From positions 10,260,120-10,324,119 of the forward strand of contig BROE01000011.1 in the NCBI GenBank assembly GCA_036571765.1: a DNA stretch of 64,000 nucleotides. The letters are read 5' to 3'. Within the stretch, counting starts at the first letter, position 1. Each line of letters begins with the position of its first letter. Under the pieces are notes generated by a model, which saw only the letters and a program-made list of their open reading frames with translations, ran no database searches and had not been told where the DNA came from. The translations under genes and the position numbers were made by a program. The DNA is from Plecoglossus altivelis. Lineage: Eukaryota; Chordata; Actinopteri; Osmeriformes; Plecoglossidae. Below are positions 36,595 through 47,816 of the stretch, in pieces.

Positions 36595-37110
36595 GATGAA
36601 AGGGAAGAGAGAGGGTGACATAGAGAGAGAGGGAAAGAGACAGAGATAGAAAGTGACAGAGAGAGAGACAGCAAGTGGACAGAGAAAGAGGCAGAGAGAG
36701 ACCGCAAGTGAGACAGCGAGTGAGACAGAGAGAGACAGAGAGAGAGTAAGACAGAGAGAGAGCGACAGCGAGATAGACAGAGAGACAGCAAGAGCAAGAC
36801 AGAGCAAGATACAGAGAGAGACAGAAAGATAGCGAGAGCAAGACAGAGAGGGAAACAGAGAGAGAGACAGACACAGAGAGAGAGACAGAGAGAGAGACAC
36901 ACATAGAGAGACAAAGACATACTGAGAGAGACATGGAGAGAGAGGCACACAGAGAGACAAAGAGAAAGAGACACAGAGAGACGTAGAGAGAGAGACAGAC
37001 ACAGAGAGACAGAGAGTCAGACTGACACAGAGAGACGTAGAGACGCACAGAGAGAGACACGAGAGAGACATTACAGAGAGAGAGAGAGACAGAGCGAAAT
37101 AGAGAGAGGT
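36595..37110 (+). repeat. 515-bp GAGA-rich purine tract
   Basis: Almost unbroken AGAGAGAC/AGAGACAG purine-rich repeats, with pyrimidine on the other strand. Such tracts can form triplex (H-) DNA and stall polymerases. It lies in the interval between sp8 and sp4, with no coding role seen. Confidence 0.9.
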
Positions 37111-37719
37111 GTGAAGAAATAGGACAAACATGTCTGTCACTTCCTTTTTTTATGACAAAGAGAGAAGCTACAACAAGATCGCTCCACCTCCCTTGGCACG
37201 GTACACTGACACCTTATTCACACAGGTTATTTTCCTTTCATTCAGACACCAGGAAACATCATTCACTGCAGTGTCAGAGCAGCTTTGCCAACTTTGTGTC
37301 AGGGTGCAGCTTTTTATACTCCACCGTGCCAAGAAGGTAACCACATGGATGTAGGCCGCTGTTCGGACAGAGAATATGGCAACCGGCAACAATGCCAATC
37401 TGTAAACTCATCCTCATGTTTACAAACAGAGAAGAGTGGGGGAGAAGGAGGGAGGGAGGGAGGGAGGGAGAAAAGGAGGGAGGAAGGGAGAAAAGAAGAG
37501 ATTGAGAGAGGGAGGGAGGGAAAAAGTGTCTATTTGAATTTGAGAGAGGATTTAGGGACACAGGGAAACAGAATGTGTGTGGACGTTCCTGCTCTGGGGT
37601 GATTTCAGATTTAAGCAGTGGAAGATGATGAGGCAAGAGATCTGACATCATCAGCCTGTTTACATTTACTGATTTACTGGAACTGATGACGAAAAGATGA
37701 AATGAGTGTCCAACACTCC

Positions 37720-37767
<48 letters not shown>

Positions 37768-37860
37768 TACACACACACACACAGACACATGGACACACAC
37801 TCACGCTCACACTCTCATACACGTGCACAATCATGTACACACACACACACACATGCACAC
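37720..37860 (+). repeat. (TC)n then (CA)n compound microsatellite
   Basis: About 40 bp of TC followed directly by about 100 bp of CA-rich repeats. Confidence 0.9.
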
Positions 37861-38559
37861 ATCCTGTTTGGCTGGCACAGGACTGGTTGTGAGAGTTTGC
37901 GTTCACCTGTCAACAAGTCCATTGAGAATGAAAACACGCACACACTCTCGCATACATACACACGCACGGCATGAACAACTGAGGCGTCTGCCAGAACACT
38001 CACTCACAGGAACGGTCGTAAATCTCTGTGTCAGCACCCTAACCTTCAGGAGAGAGAGACAGACTGACGCCAGGGCTTGGTGGGACACACACACCTACAT
38101 ACGTAAACATGCATACAGATGTGCACTCGGAGTCAGGACCATTACGCAAATGCACACATTTGAATAAAAGAATGCACTGACTCACAGGTGCACAGATATG
38201 GACAAACTGAATGAGCAAGGTGTGTGCAGGTTGATGGTACAGCCTTTTGATATCCGATCTGAAGTTGTGAATTGAAAAAATTAAGGAATGCATTATTATC
38301 ATAAATGTATTGTGCAGTTCAAACTTGCCCCCAAATTTTATTGTTCAGGTCATTCAATCGCTTGAAAATTACGTACTGGAGCGTGTCATTGAATCTAGAA
38401 GCAGAACTTCAGGTTTGGAACTCTGGAGAGATAACTCTGGAGTGATTATATCAAAATATTTAATTTACCACCAAGAAGATATATATATATATATTTTTTT
38501 TCATGAAAAGAACAAAACTAAAGTACAATTTTACTACAGTTTTTTTATTCAAATATTTT

Positions 38560-38700
38560 ACATTCAGCCCTGTGACTTGCTGGCCCCAGTCCAGGGTGTA
38601 CCCCGCCTACGGCCCGAAAGCTACTGGGTTAGGCTCCAGCCACCTGTGACCCCAAAATGGGAACAAGCGGCACTACAATCCCTCTCAGGGATCAGCGGTA
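38560..38700 (+). mobile_element. dispersed teleost repeat fragment
   Basis: Contains GTGTACCCCGCCTACGGCCC, GGGTTAGGCTCCAGCC and GGGAACAAGCGG, the order of words I know from a very abundant repeat in fish genomes. It is followed immediately by an (ATGT)n microsatellite (38,705-38,748), as is common at the 3' end of retroposed elements. The family is not named here; a RepeatMasker run would settle it. Confidence 0.7.
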
Positions 38701-38704
38701 GACT

Positions 38705-38748
38705 ATGTATGTATGTATGTATGTATGTATGTATGTATGTATGTATTT
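38705..38748 (+). repeat. (ATGT)n microsatellite
   Basis: About eleven copies of a 4-bp unit directly after the dispersed repeat fragment, consistent with a retroposon tail. Confidence 0.9.
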
Positions 38749-38969
38749 TACATTCAAGTTTAAGAACAGTCACTTCATCCTTTGGTTACGAGGATTTGTT
38801 TTAAACTGCAGGAAAATAATACCCTCTCCGAACCGCTGGTGCGTGTCAAGCAAGTTTTCTCTCTTCGATAGCGCCTCGGGATCTTTTGACCACCGAGAAG
38901 ATGGAGCTGTGGGTGGAGAACGGTAACCACGGGTGAAAGAGGTCAGTTGAGTGATGTTCCAGCAGTCTG

Positions 38970-38983
38970 CTGCCCTCTGGTGG
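38970..38983 (-). promoter_or_regulatory. CTCF-like site between sp8 and sp4
   Basis: The minus strand reads CCACCAGAGGGCAG, an exact fit to the CTCF core. It lies 1.9 kb before the sp4 start and close to the X-box cluster, where it could separate sp8 and sp4 regulation. Confidence 0.45.
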
Positions 38984-39346
38984 TGGTCATGACAACGTAC
39001 TCTCAAGTTTGTCGTTACATTCTTGGGTAATTCATTTGCAACATAATTGATATATATTAAAAATGTTATCAAATTTTTATGAAAATGAATACCTCTCTTA
39101 CTTCAAATACCCAGGCGGTGAAAGTCATAATGCGGATCATACTTTGATCGAATAGCAGATTTATCTTTTTAAATCATTCCAAATCTTTAACTGATATCCA
39201 GTCATGGTCATTACTTTCAATCCTTCACAACTGTGGTAGATGCACTGTATTGTGACAACCTTGGAACACCCCCCCTCCCCCTCACTTCCTCGACTACAGA
39301 CCCCCCTCCCTCACAACCACACCCCCAGCTTCCAATCCAGACCTCC

Positions 39347-39387
39347 GTTGCCTAGCAACGCCCTGTCCAGCAGCCCAATGGGCGGGG
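39347..39387 (+). promoter_or_regulatory. X-box, CCAAT and GC-box cluster
   Basis: A perfect palindromic RFX X-box (GTTGCCTAGCAAC, 39347-39359) is followed within 30 bp by CCAAT and then GGGCGGGG. The cluster lies 1.5 kb upstream of the sp4 start codon. Such a group is typical of promoters of ciliated-cell or neuronal genes, but no transcript is seen to start here, so it may be an sp4 alternative promoter or an enhancer. Confidence 0.45.
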
Positions 39388-40190
39388 CAAAGGGGTTTGG
39401 CTTCCGCAGTAATTACAGAGTGTGCATGTTTCTGGGGCACCGCAGGTGTGTGTGTGTTTTTGTGTGTGTGCGTTTGTGTGTGTGTTTGTGTGCGTGTGTT
39501 TGTGTGTGTGTGGTATTGTCAGAACATGCTTACTAGCACTGTAGTCTTTTTCATGAAAAGGATGCATGCCTAACCCTTAACACTGGTATGACAAGAAACT
39601 ATATTTAGTTTCAATGCTCAATTTGAGACACTTATGCACAACAGCAACATATTTTTACAGTTGCACGCATGAGACAGTCAGTCCAACTCAGGAAATATTT
39701 GTCTCTTAAATCAAAAGAACAACACAAAAAAAGGAAGCATGAAAACAATCCAGGATGGAAACATTAGATGGGGTCAGGGGTATAACATGTTCAAAGTCTT
39801 ACGGTGTCTTTTTGCTTAACTGTTTCACCTATCAGTAAATGAGAGAACACAGCTGTTACTGTGTAATACAGAGAAGGAAGAGACTGAGTTGAGTCAGTAC
39901 TCTCCACAATGACTACTGTGTGTGTCTGCTACAACAGGCCTATTAGAACAAATACGCGGGCATTAGCTTAGCCAACACGATATCTTATGAGTCTTTTACA
40001 AGAAATTCTCAGACGTCACTTGTTTATCAATGCTGAAGAGAGTGGACCTTATGATAAAGAGAGAGCGCACACACACGCCTCCCGTCCCCATTCGCCCAAC
40101 CCCCACAACGCACAAGTCACCGCCCTTGTTACTTCCTCTCACACCAACATGACTAAACCAAGCGCCGTTCTAACACGTTACCGCGAAAGT

Positions 40191-40265
40191 CATTGTGGGA
40201 TCTGTAGTCCTTTCAGCCAGAGCACATTTCGAAGGCGAGGCTTCTCCAAATACAACTCCCATCTC
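40191..40265 (-). promoter_or_regulatory. sp4: two ZNF143-like sites upstream of sp4
   Basis: The minus strand of 40191-40210 reads GGACTACAGATCCCACAATG, close to the ACTACAnnTCCCAnnATGC site bound by ZNF143/THAP11. A second core, TACAACTCCCATCTC, lies at 40251-40265 on the plus strand. They sit about 650-720 bp before the sp4 ATG, in GC-rich sequence with CCAAT-like words, which fits a TATA-less promoter. Confidence 0.55.
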
Positions 40266-40908
40266 AACCCTCGAATACTGAATCTTGCCATCCAATCTGA
40301 ATATGTGGGAGGAGCGCGTCCGCCCACAAAAAACACAGTTATTCCTCTGTAGCTTCAATTCAATTGTGCAACAAAAAAGAATACGAATTTTTTCTTGATA
40401 TTGATAACGGGGATTTTTCCATGAGGGACACCGGCAGGGCTTTTCGTATCAAAGAACACGAAGAGCAGCGATATAACGCGGAGTCGAGAGGGTGTTGGCC
40501 TGATGCTTAAATGGAAGTGGGTGGATCTCTGCGAGCACACACCACCAACTTCGATTTGGATAGCCTACATATCTGCAAAGGTCTAATATTGTCGTTATTG
40601 GAATGTTCTCGTGTCGTTCGGAAATAGGCATATTTTGCGAGACTTGAGAACAAGCGGAGCGGACACAGACTTCTTTCCGTTATTTCGGTGTTTAATTGTG
40701 CCTGTGCTTGGTACCGCCCTTCCTGGCGGGTGGGTGGCTTCGTCAGAGACCGAGAGCTTCAGCGGTAAACGGGAGCGACGCCAGAGCCCAGTGCGAGCCA
40801 GTCGCAGAAAAAAATAGGCCGTCCTTCTCCTATCTGCTGCCAGCCTCCGTCACAACCCTGGCCGGCCTTTCTGTCCCAAACTACACCTCTCCGGTATATT
40901 AATGCGTT

Positions 40909-43900
40909 ATGAGTGGTAGGTACCCACCCCCTTCTCCACCCCTCTCATCCACGTCTAACTGTCAGATAACCATCAACTGTTTGAATTGGAAACAGCCTAT
41001 TGTATGATCCCTTGATTGCATAGTTTCGTTGTAAATATTGTTCACGTCACTTATAAGGACACAATACAGTTACTGATGCATTATTGTAAGTGGTCTAAAT
41101 GTCATGAGTATCTGAACACACTTAAGGAGCAAGTAGTTTTTGAATCCCTCCACGAATAATTTGTCGTTTTCTACAGACTCGAAGAAGGAAACAACGGGAT
41201 CTGAAGGCGGGAAATCATCTGGGAAAAAGGGAAAAAGTTCAGGATCACAGGTATTTTACTCGAGCATACAGTCTTAATAAGTCGACTGTTACTGTTGAGT
41301 TGCGGGCCTACGTTGAGGCAGACAGCAGTGGGGGCGTTACTCCTTTGCTTTTTACTTCCTGATTCTGTGGCAAGCCTCCAGACCAAGTCTGAACCGAATG
41401 TGCAGTCCGACTGCTGTTAAATACCGAATACGTCTGCATAATTTGGAACCAATTTGAATGTGAAGTACAATTGGGAAGTTGTTCCAGGCTTAGCAATGCA
41501 TCTGGTTGTCAGTCATTTGTGTCTTTTAAGCTACATGCCTGGTTACTGCTAGTCTGCTTATTCAATGAATGATACTCCTGAGAGGTGTGTGGCATTAAAT
41601 ATTTGCCCGCGACCTAGTTTTTTCTTGATTTGTGAGGGAGGAGGAGGCGAGAAAGGGAGGGAGGTATTTCTTCTACTGCTCTGAGAACAGAGAAATGTGG
41701 TTCTCACACGCCCACCCACTCGTTTCCCGTAATACCGCCCACTTCTACTGACTGCGCTCTCTCTCTCTCTCTCTCTTCTCTTTTTTCTGCCTGTGTTTGT
41801 TCTCGCTGTCTTTCTGTATGTTCTCTTTCCTCCTTGCCGTTTGTGTGTCCGTGCCCGTGTGCATGAATACGCGTGCGTGTGTTTGCGTGCATGCGTGTCT
41901 CTCTGTCTACCTCCCTCTATATTTCTCTGTAGGATTCCTCCCAGCCATCTCCTCTCGCCCTGTTAGCAGCAACCTGCAGTAAGATTGGGGGGCAGGGGGG
42001 AACCGACGGGCAGACCGGCCAGATTCAGTTACAGGGGGGGCAGATCCAGGTTCAGGGGGGGCAGATCCAGGTACAGGGGGGGCAGATCCAGGGGCAGATA
42101 GTTCTGGACGCGGCCGGGGGGCAGGCTCTGTTGCCACAGCAGCTGGAGCTGGTGCCTGCCCAGTTCACAGGGAACGGCTGGCAGATCATCACCACTGCAC
42201 CCACAATGGCCAAGGAAATTGCCAATCAACCTGTTGCCGTGACGTTAGCCACCACCTCGGCCAATGACAGCGCTCCAGGGGGACGTAAGGTAAAGGGGCA
42301 CTGGTAGTTGTTTCCCACTAAACAAACTCTGTTTCATCAACCGGTTCTGCTCAAGATTAATCCCCTACTGAAGGCGATGTTAAACTATTACACCTGTATG
42401 AAACGATCAATACTGTTATTCTTTACTTTCTTGTGCTCCTGTCATCGCGGTTCGCATTTCAGGTCAAGTCAGGTCAATGTCTCTTTCATTTGGGGTCCAA
42501 ATTTTGTAGTTCAGAGCCATTTTTTTTTTGGGGGGGGGCGTGTGCAAGCTGGAATAGATAATAGAGATCCCATTTCATGTTGGTGGGAAAGGTGTTGGGC
42601 AGGGACTATGTGTGGTAGAGTTCAGACTTGAGAGTTGGTGTGACAACCTGAGCTAAGGCATGCTTGCGGTCTCCCTGTTGTTGTGTTGTAGATGAAGGCA
42701 GTGGCAGGTACTCACAGCGTCCAGGCCAACCAGCAGCAGCAGTTCCAGATCATCCAGGTGCAGAACCTGCCATCTGCGGGGGGAGGAGTCCAGTACCAGG
42801 TGATCCCCCACTTGCAGACGTCCGACGGCCAGCAGATTCACATCGGACCCCAGACGGCCTCCCTGGGGGGGCTGTCAGACCAGGTCCAGCTGATCCAGAC
42901 TCAGAATCAACCCCAGACCCAGGCCATCCTCCAACCAGCCAATCAGCAGGCCATCCTGACAAGCTCAGCTAATCAGAGCGTCCCGTTGCAGCTTCGTCCC
43001 GCCCAGTCGTTTCCTCTCCAGCTGCAGACCCTCCAGGGTTCCCAAACCCCAGTCATGACTACGTTACCCATAAACCTTGGCGGCATGACTCTGGCCCTTC
43101 CTGTCATTAATAACATAGGGGGGGGAGGGGCTGTGCAGCTCATCCAATCGGCAGACGGAAGCATCTCCATCGCTAATGGCAACCAGCTGATGACAGCTGT
43201 TTCTGGAGCGGCAACTGTCCCTGTGTCATCCGGTTCCACGACAACCGTTGCCAGCGGCGATGGAGTGTCAGACGGGACCCAGATGGGCTCGGTAGGGTCG
43301 GAGGGCGGGGGAGCAGAGAGAGAGAACCTATCGCAAGGTAGCGAATCAGACTCTCAGAGCCAGGCCAACGGGCTCCAGGCCCAGACAGAACCTGCCGGAA
43401 GTATCCAGCAAGTCATTGTTGGTCAGATGGGCCACCAAGTCCTCCAGCAGATCCAGAGCCAGCCTCAGCAGATCCAGACCCTCCAGCTGGCTCCGGGACA
43501 GACCCTTCAGCCCATCCAAGCCTTCCAGAACCCAGCCCAGGTTCTGATCCGCACCCCTACACTCTCCCCCTCCGGCCAGCTCACCTGGCAGACCCTGCAG
43601 CTGCCTGGAGGAATGTCTCTCCAGGGGGGGCTGGGGGCAGTACAGCAGCAGCTGACTCTAGCCCCCATGGGTGGGGGGTCGGTGGGAGGAGGGGGGCTGG
43701 TGTCCTTGGGGGGGGCTCCCCTCACCCTCAGCGCGGCACAGATTAACCCAGGCTCGGGGGTGCAGACGGTCAGCATCGCAGGACTGGGTTCTGCCGGGGT
43801 ACAGGTGCAAGGCGTACCCCTCACCATCACCGGTCTACAGGGTAAGACTGCTCTGTCTTTTATAACACCTTGAAATAGCTTATTTGAAAATATGTACTTG

Positions 43901-44283
43901 TAAGATCCCTTGTTGTTGCCAAGTAACACCGGACAAATCCCAGCATCCATTTCTTCCCCTCCCCTCTTCCTGCCCTTTCTCAATAAACCGTAAAGCACCT
44001 GACAGCCACTGATGATTACTTCTGCTGCTGGTGTGTTTGTGGGCGTGCCTATCCACAGGTCAAACACAAGGTCCGGAGGGTGTGAAAGTGCAGTCGTCCC
44101 CGGTGACGGTCACCGTGGGCAACATGGCGGGCTCGTCCCTCAGCCCTGACCAGCTGGGCTCGGTGCAGAGCTCGTCAGACCAGGAGGGGCTGCCCAGCAA
44201 GAGGCTGCGACGAGTTGCCTGCTCCTGCCCCAACTGTCGAGACGGAGAGGGGAGGTACGCTCGGACGCACGCTCACACACACA

Positions 44284-44318
<35 letters not shown>

Positions 44319-45201
44319 CTCCCACACACACATGCTTACACACACATACGCTCACACACACACTCCTGAACACAGACACGCTCGCCATGCAGGCACACAA
44401 ACACAAGTGTTTACACACACGTGCGTGCACAGTCAACCCCCCGCCCCACACACACACACCTAGGTATGCATTCATGCACGCACGTTCACATAGACACCCC
44501 CACACACACACACTCACACACACGGTGTCAGTGACTGTCTGACCGGCGTGTGTGTTAGGAACAGTGGGGACCCGTCGAAGAAGAAGCAGCACGTGTGTCA
44601 CATGGAGGGCTGTGGGAAGGTGTATGGCAAGACGTCCCACCTGAGGGCTCACCTGCGCTGGCACACCGGGGAGCGGCCCTTTGTCTGCAACTGGATCTTC
44701 TGTGGGAAGAGGTTCACCCGCTCTGACGAGCTGCAGAGACACAGGAGGACGCACACAGGTAGGGATGCATGCACACACGCACGCTCGCACACACACACGC
44801 ACACGCACGGCCACACACACATACACACGCACACACTCACACATACACACGCACACACACATACACACGCACGGCCACACACACATACACACGTAACAAC
44901 ACACACACTCACACTTACACACGCACGGCCACACACACATACACACGCGCCGCCACACATAAACATAAACACACACCGCACCGCGCACATGTACACACAT
45001 GCACCGCTACACACACACACATATACAGGCACACAGACCCACACACACATGGTGACGCCGCAACGTGTGCATGCTGTGATTTCTGCGGAAACAAAAAGCC
45101 ACTTTTGTTTTGGTCATGGTTCTCTGTTCCAACTCTCTTTCTCTCTGTCTCCCTCCTCTGTCTCTTCCTCTGTCTCCCTTCTCTCTCACTCCTTCTCCCT
45201 G

Positions 45202-45232
<31 letters not shown>

Positions 45233-45710
45233 ATCTCCTTCCTTCTCTCTCTCCCTGCTTCTCACCTCTCTCTTTCCATCCTGTCTCCCTCCTCTTCTCT
45301 CTCTCTCCTTCCTTCTCTCTCTCCCTCCTCTCTCTCTTTTTCTCTCTCCCTCCTTCCCTCCTCTCTCTCTCTCTCCCTCCTTCTCTCTCTGTCTCTCTCC
45401 CTCCTTCTCTCTCTCCCTCCTTCTCACTCTCTCTCCAGGAGAAAAGCGTTTCGAGTGTCCCGAGTGCTCCAAGAGGTTCATGCGTAGCGACCACCTCTCT
45501 AAGCACATCAAGACCCACCAGAACAAGAAGGGCGGAGCCTCGCTGGCCATCATCACCACGGACGACATGGAGGACGACAACCAGGAGGGACTGAGCTCCC
45601 CTCCTCGCATTGTCACCGTGGCGACCCTCTCCCAGGACTCCAACCCAGCCACGCCCACCACCTCCAATCACATGGAGGAAGAGGAGGAGGAAGAGGAGGA
45701 GTTTGAATAG
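40909..45710 (+). CDS. sp4: transcription factor Sp4 (7 coding exons, 751 aa)
   Basis: GC-box-binding nuclear activator, mainly neuronal in vertebrates. Exons: 40909-40915, 41177-41250, 41933-42289, 42692-43841, 44059-44254, 44559-44758, 45439-45710, all GT-AG and in phase. The first exon is only 7 bp (ATGAGTG); the next supplies DSKKE, giving the MSD-KKE start known for Sp4. Seen: Sp box PSPLALLAATC (about 32-42), two long Gln-rich activation regions (about 50-520), buttonhead box CSCPNC (about 585) and three C2H2 fingers (about 608-690) split between exons 6 and 7. The end reads SRDNPATP-like then a run of Glu and FE; Sp4 normally ends MEEF. DGVKVQ-like and VQGVPLTIT blocks also favour Sp4 over Sp1 or Sp3. 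Oddities: a coding minisatellite in exon 3 and an expanded acidic C-terminus. Divergent from sp8, convergent with cdca7l. Confidence 0.95.
42024..42100 (+). repeat. sp4: in-frame coding minisatellite in sp4 exon 3
   Basis: Three or four tandem copies of a 24-bp unit (GGGGGGGCAGATCCAGGT...) encode GGQIQVQ/GGQIQLQ repeats within the first Gln-rich region. The unit length is a multiple of three, so copy changes keep the frame. Human SP4 has no such Gly-Gly-Gln repeat at this place as far as I recall. Confidence 0.85.
44270..45437 (+). repeat. CA and CT microsatellites flanking sp4 exon 6
   Basis: (CA)n-type arrays at 44,270-44,530 and 44,770-45,050 flank the finger exon 44559-44758, and a CT tract at 45,120-45,437 forms the acceptor region of the last exon. 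Confidence 0.9.
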
Positions 45711-47810
45711 ACTTTTTTCTGGATGTGAGGCCTGGGTTGGTTTTGTTTGTTTGTTCTTTTCTGTTTCTTTTCTAATGCTTCATGAAAACAGACTTTCAGA
45801 AAAGAGAATTGCAGTCAATGGAAGCTGAAATATAAACACGTCAGAGTCTAAAATGGAAGAAATCTAGCAATGACACAATTTAGCCTAAACATTATTAAAT
45901 AGTAGTTTGGCATTTATGAAAATGAGCTATGAGAGGTATAATGCAGGGGAATGAATTATATGACATTTAGCACAATAGGAACCACTTGGTTCTAAACCAT
46001 TATAAAATAGAATTCTTTAGCTTAACAGAATCTCTATGCACAAAGATGTTTTTCTGCTTTTTACAGCTCTGATGATGGTGGCAAATCATGATAGGGGACT
46101 GTTAACATACAGGGGAAACTGAGCAGTGTGTGAATAATGCGTGCGTGTGTGTACCTGAACTTTCTCACCTGCTATCAGTGAAGAGAACTGGGTTCATTCT
46201 GCAGTTTAGTGTCAGTCTGCAGTCTGGTGTTGCTATCATAGAGACCAGTTAACAGACAAGCTGTTTTGTCTGGAGAGAGAGAGAGAACAGCAGAGATTTC
46301 ATTTTTGAAAAAAGAATAGAAAAAGCACATATGGACAGAAAAGATTTATAAACAATGCATTCCTGTTGAGAAACGGTCGACATTTGAAATAGGTTTCTAT
46401 AAAAAAAACAATCTAGCTTTCTACATGGTGGTATGTGTAGTGAAAGCAATACTTTAAAAGACAATCCAAATGAAGCCATGTTTACATTGTCTAGCTGAGG
46501 TTTCTCTGACGTTAAGCAGCCACTTAGCTCTCCTTATGGGTGAACGTAAGAAAGCAACAGAAAGCAGCTCTAGAGTAATAACACCCAAATCAAGCCGAAA
46601 TTGCTTTTTTTTCTCAAATTAAATCTTAAAAAACAAAACAAAAAAAACACCTACTGTGAGATAGTAGGAATCGCGTGTTTTGACACTTTCGTACAGTCAC
46701 CTGCATCATGTCCTCGTGTGATTTCATGAATTCCATTTGAAAGATGTTGGGTGTTTGACGTCAGTGCTGCTTTCTGGAGACCCCCACCCCCCCACCCCAC
46801 CTGATTTAGGGTGTTCTGTACTACAATCCTAACACCAAGCTGTAGCGTAAGACCTGGATGATGACTGGAGAAGGGTCGGCACAGAGACGGCAGAAGGCAG
46901 GTTTCGCTCTTCACAAACACACCAAGAAACTGGTTAGCAAATTGCACCAACGGTTAATACAGATCTCCTCTACCCGCCAACCACAAACAGCCCCCCCCCC
47001 CTCACATACACACACGCCACACACACCACACACACACTCTGTGTGTCACCTCTGACAGTAATACCCACATACACATACTTTTTTATGTGCCACCGCTGAC
47101 AGTCACAAGCACACAGGCTCCTGCCCCCTCTCCCCAGCTGCTTGGCTCTGTGTCCCCTTCTCATTGGCGATTAGGGAGTGAATTACAACACATCTAATTA
47201 CTATTCATTTATCTGTTATCTCAAGTTTTATTCAATGGACATTTCTTTTCTTCTTTTTCTTTTTCTTTTCTAATAATTAAAAATCCCTACGTTACCACAA
47301 GAATATAGACCCGTACGGCTAATTATTATGTATCCATTTTAATATTTCCTTGCTGAAGTAATTTCTGATTCAGATTTACAGCATTTCAGTTCTCCCTATG
47401 CTACTTTCTTCTTTAAATTCTTCTTTCTACGTCCAACTGCAGCTCTTCATCTCTTCTTCTCTTGCGCCATAAACGTGTTTAAAAAATAGAAGAAGTAGAA
47501 AGCAAAAAAATATATATATTGTTCAAAATGAAATGGTTGATACCAAACAATTTAGATGTTTTTGGTAATATTTTGTGTGAAACAATTTTCTTTAATATTT
47601 TCTAGTGACATCTCATTTGTAAATCTTTTTCTAAGATGTTTGTCCGTCTCCATGACATTTGATAATGGGTTTTTGCCAGGTTAGCCTCAAAGGCTCCAGT
47701 TTATTGATATTTTTAAAAATTACAGTTTGTACAAATGTGTTATGTCAATTCAAGAAAAAAGTGAGAAATGAGAAGATGCTATCGTAACACTTGCCTGCAT
47801 AACACTTGAC

Positions 47811-47816
47811 AATAAA
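47811..47816 (+). terminator. sp4: sp4 poly(A) signal AATAAA
   Basis: Hexamer in the context GACAATAAAGTGATTG, followed within 30 bp by TG/T-rich sequence (GTTGAACCTGTTC), 2.1 kb after the stop. Confidence 0.6.

Larger units (their letters stand above)
28116..40908. other. 12.8-kb intergenic interval between divergent sp8 and sp4
   Basis: No convincing exon on either strand. Two types of sequence alternate. AT-rich, unique stretches with homeodomain-like TAATTA/CTAATTG words lie at about 28,700-29,400, 29,850-30,300 and 34,290-34,600 and are the best candidates for conserved enhancers. Long microsatellites fill much of the rest: 30,690-30,800, 31,835-32,375, 33,180-33,440, 34,730-35,045, 36,595-37,110 and 37,440-37,860. 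The last kilobase is the sp4 promoter region. Confidence 0.7.

Noticed and set aside
38580..38700. Possible tRNA or tRNA-derived SINE head
   Set aside because: The GGCTCCAGCC-type words belong to a dispersed fish repeat; no A box/B box spacing or cloverleaf could be drawn.
44140..45667. Minus-strand and alternate-frame proteins around sp4 exons 6-7
   Set aside because: They are CA/CT-repeat translations and shadows of the zinc-finger exons.
26449..45710. Calling the two Sp genes sp7 (osterix) and sp1
   Set aside because: The minus-strand gene starts with EEPRLG before the Sp box and ends with SDTDSEH, as in Sp8. The plus-strand gene has the MSD-KKE start and EEF-type end of Sp4. Neighbours itgb8, cdca7l and rapgef5 fit the Sp8/Sp4 locus.
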